Source: Arthrinium phaeospermum (lineage: Eukaryota > Ascomycota > Sordariomycetes > Amphisphaeriales > Apiosporaceae). Taken from it: 64,000 nt of DNA. Within the stretch, counting starts at the first letter, position 1, and every line of letters starts with the position of its first letter. The translations under genes and the position numbers were made by a program. The stretch covers positions 1,860,001 to 1,924,000 of the forward strand of contig QYRS01000006.1 in NCBI GenBank assembly GCA_006503535.1, in the 5' to 3' direction. Shown here one piece after another: positions 1 to 11,585 of the stretch. Under the pieces are notes generated by a model, which did not search any database, was not told where the DNA came from, and worked only from the letters and a program-made list of their open reading frames with translations.

Positions 1-3000
1 GAAGTACTTCTGCGATATCCTCGAGTTTCACCGCAACGCACTGGATGTGTTCGCCAGGCCAGGTAAGTAGTTATAGCCAGGATTAACATTGTTAGCTGAT
101 GTCAAGCTCATTAATCTAGGTTGGAAATCGTGCTTTGATTCAATTTGGAAAACTTTCAGAAGCAGATTCGTCCCCATACTCGAGAGTCTGAAACGTCATA
201 GGGCTCTTCTTCTGGACGAACGTCTCAACGCAGTTGCACTAGAAATCCGAAACAGCAGAAACGAGACACTGCAGCTTCTCGAAGACAAGGCACATCAGTC
301 CTCGATCAGCTTTGATGGGTTGAAAACCAAATTGGATGACATTTACACAAAGCTTTCGGTTGAGATATACGGATTGACCCAATCAGCCGAAAGAACTGGG
401 CAGGCACTTCAGCGAGACCTTGCCCTTCAAGAGATGAATTCTATGCTTGCTAAACTAAGTCCCTCTGATTATAGGGCTGATCAGCAAGCGGCTCTAAAAT
501 CATGCCATGGAAAGTCTGGTACTTGGATCTTTAGAAATTCCTCTTTTTTGAATTGGACGCAGTCCAGGCTGTTTCAAGACTGCACATTGTTCATCCATGG
601 CATGCCAGGCGCGGGTACGTGAGCTTGGGAACGACGTCACATTTCCAGATTTAGTGCTAATCTCACGAGGCAGGCAAGACATCTTTGGCTGCACGAATAA
701 TCGATCACCTTTCAGCCCAGCCAGGTTCCAACCACGCTTCATTGCTCTATTTCTATTTCAAGCATGTTGACAACGATAAGAGATCAATGAGTCACATGTT
801 GCGAGCTTTGCTGACTCAGTTGGCACGCCAAGACGACACTCTAGCCCACGTGTTGTATGAGAAATGCTGCTCAGTCAGTACGACGGAAGCACAGACAACC
901 TCTACATTGAAGAGTTGGGCGGTCGAGCTTTTCAAGACTCAGCCCAGGTGCACCATCGTCCTTGATGGTCTGGATGAATGTAACCATCACGGCAATGGAT
1001 ATGAGGCTAAGAACATCCTGGAGTGGCTCCTAAAATCCGTCATTCCGAACGGTCTTAAAGGAGGCTCAGAAATCCGGATGTTAGTTTTGGGGCAAAGAGA
1101 TGGTGTGATCGATCATGTGCTTACCGATTACCCATCCATATCTCTCAACACCTCCACGCTTCACCTTGATGACATTCGAAAATTCACGACGGCACGTGTG
1201 TCTGAAGTCGCCGAAAGGTTCTGGCTTGAACCAGACGAAGTGGATGATATCATCCATAAGGTGGTATCGTCATCAAAAGGTGAGCAGCTGCGAGCCCAGC
1301 GCCTTTCAGCAATAGGCAACACTTCAAACTAATTAATCCATAATCAGCCATGTTCCTCTACGCAAAGATTGTCATGGACAATTTAATGGAGCAAGGCTCA
1401 ATAGCAGACTTGAAGGAAGAGTTGAAAGTCAACTTCCCGAAAGGCTTGGACGAGGCGTGTGTTAACCCCTGAGCTGCCAATATGATCGAAACCTGACTTT
1501 GTACTAGATACGAACGTGCCGCTTTCCGGGTTCTGGACCATCCCATGCGTTCCCGTTCGCAGCGGGATGGGGCAAGCAGAATAATGGAATGGCTAACTTG
1601 CGCGGTGAGGCCACTCAAGTGGAGAGAAATACAATCTCTATTTTGCATCAATGCGCATGATGCGATCTGCGACCCAAAGAACCGTCGCATTGACGACTGC
1701 AAAACTATATGCGGATCTTTCGTGGAAACCGACCAACTCGAGTCCAAGATAGTATGTTTGGATGGCACCGACCCAGTTGTGGGCCTTGTTCATGATACAG
1801 CTCGAAGGTATGGACGAACGCGCAAAGGACGTAAATATGTGAGACTGACCGTGGGGGTATTTAGGTATTTGATCCAAAGCAACCGCATCAGTCTACCACA
1901 GGCCAACGCCAGCATGACTATTTTCTCATCGGCGTATTTGGCTTCGCTGCCCTCCAAGGTCGATTGTGTCGCCGTTGTCCGTGAAGCTGCACTGAGCGGT
2001 TATTACGGTCTCCTCGACTATTCCCTGTCATCTTGGCAAGACCACTTGGAACTCAGTTTGGAACACAGTAGCGAGTTGTCTCTGGCAACCTTGCATCAAC
2101 TCCAACAAGCGCTTCTCGTGCTTCTACAGCATCTCAATCACCAGAATATACCCGCAGATTTTGGCCATAATCTGGAATGGTTGAAAGGTTTCGCCAATGA
2201 CAGCAATATGAAGTGCTGCATAGAACGACTTGAGCATATATCGACTAGCATACGAAAGGTCGTCGAGGGCATTGATACTACTAATCTCGACGACCGGTCC
2301 AGAGACGTCTTCTTCGCTCTGAATGGGAAACAACGGTTCAAATGTTCCAAGTCCCGATGCCTTAGATCCTCTGAAGGCTTCGAAAGCAACAAGGACAGAG
2401 ATCACCATGTTGCTCAGCACTATGCCCCATTCACTTGCTCTATTAAGAGTTGCCCTAGAGGAAAGGTCGGCTTCTTGACTCGTGCAGACTTGGACAAACA
2501 CTCAATCGACGCACACTCAAGACTTACGGACAAACCAATAGACCTATTTCCTGGCGTTGGTCAGCCAATGGATCATCTATATGACGCCTGCGCACGAGGC
2601 GACATGCAGGCCACCATAGGTCTAATCACCCCTACAACAAGTCTACGCATAAAGCGCAGACATGTAACAGTGGCTGCGCAGAACAGTCATGTCGATTTAT
2701 GCCGATATTTCGCACGTAATTCCGAGACTGTTTGCGAGGCACTCTTACGGGATGGACCTACAATGAGTTCGATCCACGACGCTATACGGAGCCACGACCT
2801 GAGCATGTTCCGAGTGCTAATCGAATCAGCCACACTGAAGCAGACAAGCCAATATGTCAACAGCAGGAGATTCATTTTTCACATAACTTTGGCTGTCAAT
2901 CACGCCGAGAAAGAAATATTCGATGAGCTATTATCCATGAAAGCCAGATGGTATACTCGACCCGAGCCATTGAGCTACGAGAAGATATTTGAAGAATCAC

Positions 3001-3869
3001 TCGGTGTTCGACAAGCTGCATTTCAACATACGCTCGCTTCGGATTGTTATGATGATAATCTCGTTTTATCAGATGATATGTCGGGAAGCTATCCGATGTT
3101 CGAGCACATGATCAGCATTTCACCACCAGAGGATATATCCGCCATCTTGTCAGCAAACATGTTGGACAATGCAGTACGTCGTGACCACTCATCTGCAATG
3201 TTATGTCTGCTACGGCATATGGATGAAAACACCACTCAACTGAAAAGTGAAAATCCCAACAGCCCGCTGTACAAAGCCATTCATTTTCACAAGCAAAATT
3301 GCGTCCAGTCCTTGTTAGAGCATGGCTTCGTCAAAGATATGCCCATAGTTGACGATACGAATGGAGACCGACCTCTCCATCTTGCTTGTAGGCGGATGCA
3401 TTTCGGAACTTTCAAATTACTGCTTCCCTACTCAATGAACCATGTGGACGTTCTGAATGCCAAGGGCCAGACTCCGCTCCATATTGCAGTGGAGGTAGGC
3501 AATGCGAAGATCACAAAGGCACTTCTGGCTACCAGAGCAGTTGATATTTATAGACGGGATGGGCGTGGGAGGTTGGTTTTCGAGATGGCCAAGGAGCCAG
3601 GTGTGCAGTCCCTTCTTCGCTCAGCGAGTGGTAATGCAGAGTTACCAATGGGCCCAGCAGCCCAAGTCGGTTCTAACGCACCTGATCAGCCCGAATCTGT
3701 GGAAACGTCGGAGTCCGTCGAAGATGAGGGGGAGAATACTGGAGTTGCTACCTTTCTGGATCTGGATTGGGATACAGTGGTAGACGATGGCTTCACGAAT
3801 GAGAATACTGGAGGGGATTCCTTTTCTGATTTGGATTGGGATGAGTGTCTCAGGATAGAATTCGTTTGA
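1..3869 (+). CDS. NLR-type protein: NACHT, C2H2-like fingers, ankyrin repeats (5' end outside window)
   Basis: Predicted exons are 1-62, 120-614, 674-1279, 1348-1456 and 1508-3869, giving about 1,210 visible residues; the start lies left of the window. The first visible residues (FHRNALDVFARPGW) resemble the helical N-terminal region common in fungal NACHT proteins. The Walker A motif GMPGAGKTS is split by the intron at 615-673, and Walker B follows as IVLDGLDE near 955-975. Around 2338-2520 sits a cysteine/histidine block (CSKSRC, then CSIKSC and HSIDAH) that looks like paired degenerate C2H2 fingers. Ankyrin-like repeats follow (for example DRPLHLACRR and QTPLHIAVEVG). The tail has two copies of a 23-residue unit. 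Fungal NLRs of this build are cytosolic signalling ATPases tied to non-self recognition and programmed cell death; that role is inferred from the family. The N-terminal effector domain cannot be seen here. Confidence 0.85.
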
Positions 3870-4380
3870 ATAGCACTGTTGTTAATATTGCATCGCTCCA
3901 AATAAATGAGCTTGCTGCCTATGGAAGCGAAGTCATGATCCAAACACCCCTTATTTCAATGACTGTGGTTTCATTTTGTTCCGGGAGCAGTGCGCCAGAT
4001 AATGGGGGTTTCCAAGGCGCATTATTCAAGTAACCTAACTCTGTGACTGCGTAACAGCTTCATGCAATGCGCAAACCCAACCCAAAAACATGAGACAGCC
4101 CAAACAAATCTTCCATTAAGGAAGGCATACTAGTGGAACGTACATGAAGCTTGTGCTCGTTGGCGCTTTACCCCCGCTCCTCTCCAACAGCGTCGCTCTT
4201 TTGCCTTAGCCCCTTAAACTTCACTTCGGTCTTTTGCGTCATGGACTTTTAGCCTGGCCAACTTTACCTCTCGCGCGTCGCTGGAAACGTATATTTCAGA
4301 TCATGGCACCCGGTAGGTGATATTACCAGTGATAGCAATAGTCTTGATGACTAGTTCCGAGGGTGATTCTACCGTCAACG
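3870..4380. other. Intergenic, presumptive promoter of the dehydrogenase gene
   Basis: No gene seen. A pyrimidine-rich stretch lies around 4160-4280, typical of a fungal promoter or leader for the downstream gene. Confidence 0.4.
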
Positions 4381-5328
4381 ATGGCCCATGAAGATAAACT
4401 TACCGTACTGATCACCGGCTGCTCCGACGGCGGCCTAGGCGCCGCCCTCGCCCTCGCCTTCCACGAGGCCGGGTTCCACGTCTACGCCACGGCGCGCGAC
4501 GTCGCCAAGATGGACCAGCTGTGCGTGGCCGCGGGCGGGGCCATCGAGACGCTGCCGCTGGACGTGCAGTCGGCCGCGTCCATCGAGGCCTGCGTCGGCC
4601 GCGTCAAGCGCCTCGACATCCTCGTCAACAACGCCGGCGTCATGATGACCATGCCCATGGCCGACGTGTCGATCCCCCGGGCCAAGGATCTCTTCGACAT
4701 CAACGTCTGGGGCGTGCTGGCGGTGACGCAGGCGTTCCTCCCCCTGCTACTGGAGTCGGCGCGGCGACAGGCCGGTGGCGGCATCGTCGCCGTCAACACC
4801 TCGGTCGCGTCCATCGTGCCCGTCCCCTTGGCCGGCGTCTACAGCGCCTCCAAGGCCGCCATGGCCATGTTCTGCGACACCATGCGCCTGGAGCTCGAGG
4901 CCTTCGGGCTCCACGTCGTCGAGCTCAAGACGGGCGCCGTGGGGCCGACCAAGATCATCGCGAACAACACCAGCCTGGCCCGGACTGTGAATGGCGGAGG
5001 CGGCGGCGATCCCGGCTCCTCTGCGCCCATCCTGCCCAAGGAGTCCATCTACGAACCGGCAAGGGAGGTAATTGAGAGCATCGTCCGCCGCGGGTACGAC
5101 GGCGGGTGGATGCCACCGGCCAAATGGGCGAGGCAGGTCGTAGAGGACCTGCAGAAGACGGCACCCCCGTCGCGCATCTGGCGCGGGCAGAGCGCCCTTC
5201 TGGGGTGGCTCGTGCAGTTCGTGCCCTCCTTCTTGGTGCAGCCCTCGATTAAGAGGATGACCAAGTACACGCAGGTCGAGGAGGTGGTGAGACTGGCGCG
5301 CATCTACCCAGGCAACGACGTCGAGTAA
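4381..5328 (+). CDS. Short-chain dehydrogenase/reductase, AYR1-like
   Basis: Single exon of 315 residues. The ATG at 4381 was chosen because the upstream in-frame opening begins with GTG and carries no domain. The classical SDR pattern is complete: cofactor motif TGCSDGGLG (residues 12-20), NNAG (83-86), catalytic Asn in FDINVWG (about 108), Ser141, and the YSASK motif with Tyr154 and Lys158. Arg in YATARD after strand 2 favours NADP(H). The C-terminal stretch LLGWLVQFVPSFLVQP is hydrophobic and could bind membrane, as in AYR1-type 1-acyl-dihydroxyacetone-phosphate reductases of lipid droplets and ER. Substrate is not determined by sequence. The third codon position is markedly GC-rich compared with the NLR gene to its left. 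Confidence 0.9.
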   Translation: MAHEDKLTVLITGCSDGGLGAALALAFHEAGFHVYATARDVAKMDQLCVAAGGAIETLPLDVQSAASIEACVGRVKRLDILVNNAGVMMTMPMADVSIPRAKDLFDINVWGVLAVTQAFLPLLLESARRQAGGGIVAVNTSVASIVPVPLAGVYSASKAAMAMFCDTMRLELEAFGLHVVELKTGAVGPTKIIANNTSLARTVNGGGGGDPGSSAPILPKESIYEPAREVIESIVRRGYDGGWMPPAKWARQVVEDLQKTAPPSRIWRGQSALLGWLVQFVPSFLVQPSIKRMTKYTQVEEVVRLARIYPGNDVE

Positions 5329-8220
5329 TGACCGAGGCGATGAGAGAGGGGGTGGGTTTGGTTTATTCAATATTGATTGGCAAATGATGGCCCCGGCTTG
5401 GCAAATGAATGACCCCCGTACCAATCATATTCGCCCTGAATAAAGCTTTGTTCTCTATGCGAACACATGCCATAACTTCAAACCTCCTGAGACTTGAACA
5501 CGTAGTTTCTGGGCTGCCAACTGGCGGGCAAGGCAATCGGTCTCAATTGCTTCACTAGAAACAAATTGGGTTTGCCATTGATGCCTGTGCATTTGCCCCC
5601 TTACCTTACCCCTTAAGTTAACCTACGACGTGAGGACGAATGCCTTGTGCCACCAGGCTATGTCCGTCGAACTGTAAAAACGTCGGCATCACTGAGGGGT
5701 ACAGCCCAATTACGACTTGATGCACACTGCACCGATCAACAAGTCCCATTCGTGTCTCTGGACACGGCATCTGGGCAGAGTGGACATAATCATTCCAATA
5801 GACGAGTGGATGGATGCAATTGAGGAGAACTGGTGACATTCAATTAGGGAGGTCGCATTTACGGGGTCCAGTTACGTGGGCATTTCAGATGGTCAGGGCG
5901 CGCTGTAAATTGAGCCCACCCACATCAGGAGACTCGGAGGCCAGCGAACGATGGCTGATCTCCAGCACAAGCAATGTGACCTCAGCAAGCAAAACGATCA
6001 GCGATGTCGGTCAAGCCGCAAACACTGAGAGCGCTGAAGGCAAACGAAAAAGAAGTCGCGCATCGGCTGACATCAGTCAGTCCTGACTCCTGAATGGATG
6101 GGCCGGAGCAGAGCTGAAAATTCTTTGGGTGAGAATTTTGCGGCGTATTTCCTGTTTGTTGCCCAGGGCAGACAGGAGTCAGAGTCCAGAAGCCTGGAAA
6201 GGTTCTATGGCGGCTTCCAACGGGACGGAGAGTGCCTAACCCGAGGCGGCTTGCGTTTGCGTGTGATGTCATCCACTATGGTGGTTTGCCACGGTCACAG
6301 CCGCCCAAGCCAGCCTGAAGTCCCAGCCTTTGTTCAATTGATCAGCGGGCAGTGAAGAGTGTGTTGTCGATACCCAACAAGGCAGATTTCTGGCTAATTC
6401 ATTTCCAAGGCACAGAGCAGTCTTGATATTCAATCTTCTTCGCTAGTCCGGCCAGGCGGCAGATCGACATCTGGCATTCCAAGATCGTTGATCGTGGTGG
6501 TGCAAATGGGGAAAGGCCCTGAAGAAGTGCCCCTCCTTCAACCTCATGTTAACCCCCCTCCAGCTCCTCTGCGAAGGAAAAAAAAGGTTGTTAGTGCATG
6601 TTGTGGTAGGAATAGCGCTGCAAAAGCGCTGCAAAAATTCTCCTCAGAACGGGGCGGACGGCGAGCGGGCAGGTCCCGTACGCTACTGGGCACCACAGAA
6701 ACCCAGCTTGCTTCGGCCCTTTGCGAGAAGGAAAAAACTTCTCAAGGTCATTGGTTTGAAACAAAAGACACGATCGCATCAAGTAGCGCGGTGACACGTC
6801 GGGGCATGTGGAATGAATTAATCTAGGTCCTGCCATCGCACGCAATTATGGCAAAACATACGAATTGACGAATGCATTCCGAAGGTACTGCGACAGAACA
6901 GCCCAGACCCCCCTCCGCGGAAGTGCAAGGCCTGCTTGCTACGTAGGTAGATGCTGTGTCACATGGCATGGGAGGAATATTGCTTTCTGGCCTCACCCGT
7001 CTGGATGGCTGCAGTACTCCGTGTCTCGGTTGTGGATGACACCGCCCTTCTGGGCTCTGCACCATCACCGGGAGGGGAGAATCACAGCATCGTGAGGAGG
7101 TCGACTGGCTACGGTGCATCGGGGCTTATGGAAATGAGATCAGGCCAATGGTAGCGCATCGTTGCGGTCAGCCAGGCCAGGGCGCCCGCATGATTGGGCG
7201 AACGACGGAAGACGCCCTAGCAGGTAGCCTGGTAGCTGTCTTCTTTCTCGCTTGGCAAGGAGGTATTGGAAGGAAGAAGCGTACCTGCAGCGTCAGCAGA
7301 GATTCACCTCATGAGCTGAGACACTGACGACAGCAGGACCAGACGCGGCCCCCCCTGTCGGGTACTGGGAAACTATGGGGTAATGGTTTGCTGAGCGAAA
7401 CCCGAGCGCAGGTCTGGTGATGGAGGGCAGCATTGGCAGCCTGCCACCAGAGGAAGCTGTTAGCTAATAGGTAGCTAATGGCTTCCCTGCTGTGGCATCA
7501 CGCGGGCCACTAAAACCGCCTGGCCAGCTACCCCGGATTCCACTCTCTTGCCGTTAACTGCTAAGCGCCCTACCACCGGACCCAGAAGTCGACTTGCCAA
7601 GAAGCGAGAGCCAAGAGAAATTTTCCTTTGTGTTGGCTCATTTGATTTCTTGTTGCCGGTTGCTGTTTCGGGCAATCCCAAGCCGGCCATTGGCCTCTCT
7701 CCACCGTCCAAACCAACACCAGACCTTCAAGTGGGCTCCCTTTTGTTTCCACCCTGCAATTACGGTGCTGTACTCTAGCACTGCAGAGACAGTCAGGTGG
7801 TACATTTTCAAATTTCCTCTGCGCGGTGGTCCCAGCAAATTTCTCAGAGGTAACGTAATTCCCGTAGGTACCGTACCGCTTACTGGACGACCGCCTCTGC
7901 TTGCCCTTCGCTTAGTCCCGTCTCGTTATTGGAACTTTCGAGTAAATATGTAAACGTGACTAACAAGCCCGAGACCAAAGCCCCCCTTACAGCCCACGAT
8001 GAATATAATATCCCATCCCCCTCTAGCCTTTGTTCAGATTTCTCTTTGTTTTCTCTGATTGAACCCTTGTATCAAGCTTTATCACACCTATACATCTCAG
8101 CCAAATAAACGCATATATCTACGATCTACCCCGGATTCCGTAGAAACGCCCCGCCCATCGAAGCAAGTACAACACATACACATACGCCAAGAACAGCTAC
8201 CACCAACCACTTACATCACG
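5329..8220. other. Intergenic, 2.9 kb, with promoter and leader of the DUF3602 gene
   Basis: No convincing gene. The last 250 bases are pyrimidine- and A-rich, contain an AT-rich TATA-like patch near 8000 (gaatataata), and probably hold the promoter and 5' leader of the gene at 8221. The rest shows only short random frames. Confidence 0.4.
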
Positions 8221-8676
8221 ATGCCTCGCTTCACCGTCAACGAGCCTCACCCCACCGTCGCGAAGGACTCCTTCACGCACTCTGGCCGCGGCGGCGCTGG
8301 CAACTTCTTCCGCGCCCCGGAGACCACTCCCGCGACTGGCATCTCGACGGAGCCCATCACCACCGCTCCCCGCCCCAGCATGGGCCGCTTCTACTCTGGC
8401 CGCGGCGGCGCCGGCAACGCCCACGCCTCGACCCAGCGACCCGTCATGTCGTTCGAGGAGTCGTACAAGCTGCAGGCCATGGTCGAGGAGAAGGCCACCG
8501 GCTACGTCGGCCGCGGCGGCGCCGGCAACGCCTACGTCAAGGGCCGCCCTGCCAGCGAGCGCAAGAACTCGGACGCCAGCAGCGTTACCAGCTCCAACTC
8601 CTCGGGCAGCATGCGCTCCAACATCATGGAGCGCATCACCAGCACTCTGCGCCGCAGCAGCAGCCGCGCTGACTGA
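8221..8676 (+). CDS. DUF3602 (Par32-like) small repeat protein
   Basis: Single exon of 151 residues; ATG at 8221 follows a typical A/C-rich leader. Three exact GRGGAGN units occur at residues 22-28, 60-66 and 97-103, the signature of fungal DUF3602 proteins. The rest is low-complexity; the C-terminus is Ser/Arg-rich (SSSNSSGSMRSN, then LRRSSSRAD) and offers many phosphorylation sites. In yeast the relative Par32/Amu1 is a phosphoprotein acting on ammonium transporters downstream of TORC1 and Npr1; whether that holds here is inference. The family is usually highly expressed and stress-responsive, which fits the strong pyrimidine-rich leader. Family assignment is firm, function is not. Confidence 0.88.
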   Translation: MPRFTVNEPHPTVAKDSFTHSGRGGAGNFFRAPETTPATGISTEPITTAPRPSMGRFYSGRGGAGNAHASTQRPVMSFEESYKLQAMVEEKATGYVGRGGAGNAYVKGRPASERKNSDASSVTSSNSSGSMRSNIMERITSTLRRSSSRAD

Positions 8677-9745
8677 TCTCGCCGTCTTTGCACACTACCT
8701 TGGCGTCGAAGCTATGAGCGCTTCGATCGTCTGAACATCTACTTCACTCGACTCCTCTTTACGAATTGCATTACAAGCACGGCGCACGGGATCTACTTAT
8801 ATCATTATCATTTTTGAAATTCAACAACGGCAACTTATGGGAAAAGCAACGGTGGAAAGGAAAAAAGAGAGAGCATTTATGGGGCCTCAGAGCAAAGCGA
8901 CAAGCTCAAATGATTTTTGGAGCGAAATACCCACGACACACGCGTGTCGTCCCCGGCTGGCATGACTCCGGGGAATATATTGAATCGGGAACATTCCAAG
9001 GGCATTTTAGCGATTGAAAGGGCGCATGTTTCTGGTGAACTTTGGTTTAGTGCGGCGACGGATATACCCCCCAACAGCGAGAGCGCGATGGAACAACTCA
9101 ATTGTACTTTATATAGCAAACAGCGTCTCGCACACTTTTCGTGCGAGACCGATGGCATGAAGCAATTGCTTCATGCGAAATCATAAAACATTTCAAACAT
9201 ACATATCACTTGCTGTTTTCGTAGAACCGCTTGCATTTGCCTCGAGTAATGAGTGCTTCGAGAAGACGACCCAGGGGTTCGGAAAGTTCACCTGTCACCT
9301 GCCACGGAGCTCACGGTTTCGGTATCATCAGATAACTGCTACAGATCCTCAGACGCCAAGATACTGTACGACTACCCCCTTAAAGCTAATGTCACGCGTC
9401 GTGTGAACTAGACAGCCGGTCTTTGACCAGTGTAGCCGACGTTTTCCATCTGTGTATGAGATCCGTTTGGTGTCGCCAATCCATTACTGCATGCAGAAGT
9501 CATAAAGCATACCATGCCAAGTTGGCGCTTGTTCTCGCAGGCCATGTTAGTAACGTGTCACCAAGCAAGCGACAATCGAGGTCACGTTTTTACGAGATGG
9601 TCCTTTTCATATTGAATACGTAGATACAGTAAGTAGCCCAGCGACCAGGCTGGCCTGTTTCCCAACACAGGATACAAGAACCGCCCAGTCATTCCAAGCC
9701 CACCACGCACCCGAGTCAGCTAGATAGATCATGCTACCATCACCA
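8677..9745. other. Intergenic between convergent genes
   Basis: 3' flanks of the DUF3602 gene and of the minus-strand acetyltransferase. No gene or RNA recognised. Confidence 0.4.
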
Positions 9746-10619
9746 CTACGCCGCCACCACCACGCCCGTCCGCATGAACAAGTTGGGCGGCAGCTCCCGA
9801 TCCCTAAACTCCTCGTCCACGTCGTACACCAAGTCCCCCCGCCCCTCCTCGGGCCGGAACCCCAGGCGCGCATACGCGTGCCGCCCCATGGCCGACGCCT
9901 CGGTCGTGGCCTCGAGCCCGCCGCGCCGCGCGGCCTCGTCCAGCCCCCACTGCACGAGCCGGTTCGCGGCGCCGCGGCGCTGGAACCGCGGGTCGACGGC
10001 GCAGATGTCGAGGGTGAAGACCGCGGGCGGCTTGCCACTACTACCGTCGTTTGAGGATGCCGATAAAGACCGCACGTACTCGATGCGGCGCCGCACGAGG
10101 TTCCGGATCATCTGCGTGCAGAAGCGCTGCCCCCGCTCGTCGCCCGGGTACATGTCGCCGAGCCAGGGCGGCGGGTCGTCCTTGGGCTCGTCGCCGTGGC
10201 CCTCGACGAAGGAGAGCTGGCACCAGATGGCCATGCCCGCGACGACGCGTTTCTGGTCATTTTCCGGATCCGGCACCGTCGCTTTGAGGAACACGGCGTT
10301 GGGGTCCCCGTTCTTGTTGGTGGTGGTGGACTGCCAGCGCTGGACCAGGCGCGCGACGTGTTCCTTTTTGCCCTCGGCAGTATCCCAGCCTGGGTTCATG
10401 GCCGTCCTAAGTAAGTTTCGGCATTAGCTTTTCGTTTCTTGCTGGGTATATCGTCCCATAATGGACTGGGAGAGTTGCTTACCAGATGGCGTCGTTGACC
10501 TGGCGGCCGAAGGCCCCGCATAGGACTTCGTACCCCGCGGCGAAGTCGTCGGGGCTGTTCATGAGCTCTATGCGCACGTCGGCGGCAGCGCCGTCCTTCT
10601 TCGAAGATGCTTCCGCCAT
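9746..10619 (-). CDS. GNAT-family N-acetyltransferase
   Basis: Two exons (10619-10483 and 10406-9746) joined over a 76-nt intron; the codon for Trp46 is split. About 265 residues. The opening MAEASSKKDG starts at the ATG at 10619. The acetyl-CoA-binding motif A is visible late in the protein: a beta strand TLDICAVDP followed by RFQRRGAANRLVQWGLD, matching the Q/R-x-x-G-x-A/G loop. It is followed by the usual YARLGFRPEE region near the end. Such fungal GNATs transfer acetyl from acetyl-CoA to small amines or protein amino groups; the acceptor cannot be read from sequence. Coding is strongly GC-rich, and this produces long antisense open frames. Confidence 0.85.
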
Positions 10620-11140
10620 GGCAAGTGAACAGTAGTAATTGATTAGTAGTATATACACTTAGCAAACTCGCAGAGCTGGATATTGATAAAGATGTTCGAT
10701 AGGCTGTAGACGGAATCGCAGCCAGTTGTTGCGTCAATATATGACCTGTTCCGCTAGGCGGTAAACCACGGGGAACTTCCCGGCAAGTGGACCGCGGCTC
10801 TCTCGTGGCAGGCTCATAGAGGTGAACAATACTGTCTTGGCATACGAGTTCATTACGAATCGAAATACAGAAATCGGAGGTTCGGTATACCTACTACACA
10901 GGACATCCATCAGGGTGGCCAGTATTGGTGGCCATCAGATCACTGAATGGGAGTCTATCCACCAAGAGAGGCATCAGGATGTCAAGATACTAGAATTGCA
11001 CTATCTACAAGCCACGCCCTGAGACCCAACTACGGAATAGGAATAATTAAAAAAAAAATAAAAAAATAAAAAGGTAGAGACCGAATTTAACATCATACAC
11101 GATTGGAAGTAAACATGTGGAAAATGCAAAAAGGTAATGT
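10620..11140. other. Intergenic between the acetyltransferase start and tRNA-Phe
   Basis: Contains the acetyltransferase promoter and an A-rich run at about 11043-11072. A run of five T on the minus strand near 11129 lies just past the tRNA and fits a Pol III terminator. Confidence 0.4.
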
Positions 11141-11232
11141 TGCGGCCAGTGTGGATTGAACACACGACCTCCAGATTGATGAATCCTGAAGTTGACTTCA
11201 GTCTGGCGCTCTCCCAACTGAGCTATGTCCGC
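11141..11232 (-). tRNA. tRNA-Phe (anticodon GAA) with a 19-nt intron
   Basis: Reading the minus strand from 11232, the cloverleaf is complete: acceptor GCGGACA, D arm GCTCAGTTGGGAGAGC, anticodon stem CCAGA with loop CTGAAG, a 19-nt intron after position 37, then ATCTGG, T arm GTGTG-TTCAATC-CACAC and acceptor TGGCCGC plus discriminator A. The intron contains CTTCAG, which can pair with the anticodon. Both internal Pol III boxes are present and a T5 run follows. One oddity: acceptor position 5 (A) faces G at position 68, a mismatch. Confidence 0.93.
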
Positions 11233-11585
11233 TGTGATGAGACGATGTTGGCATCGTCCCACATGTTAGGCCGCTTGTTGAAAAAACTGCTTTAATCAGA
11301 GAATATGTAGTGTAAAACATATTAGGTTTGGATGCTCCAGATGCCGAATGGCAGATGGTGATTAGGGTAATTGGGTAGGTGACGGATGGGCTAGACACTC
11401 TCTCAGCTTGTCAGGTACGCCAGATGGGCCTAGAATCGGTTGACCCATATGGCTTGTGGAGCAACCAGCGTCTACGGCAGTTATCTGGGATAAGGATAAT
11501 ATTATCCTCAGAGGGCATATTTTCTGTTTATTACAAATTCAATAGTATTTAACAGCTTGAGGTTATTGAAGAAGTGCCTCTCAAG
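11233..11585. other. Intergenic before the methyltransferase
   Basis: Upstream flank of both the minus-strand tRNA and the plus-strand methyltransferase. Nothing else recognised. Confidence 0.4.

Noticed and set aside
4747..5424. 225-residue antisense open frame over the dehydrogenase
   Set aside because: Same GC-rich shadow effect; no protein pattern.
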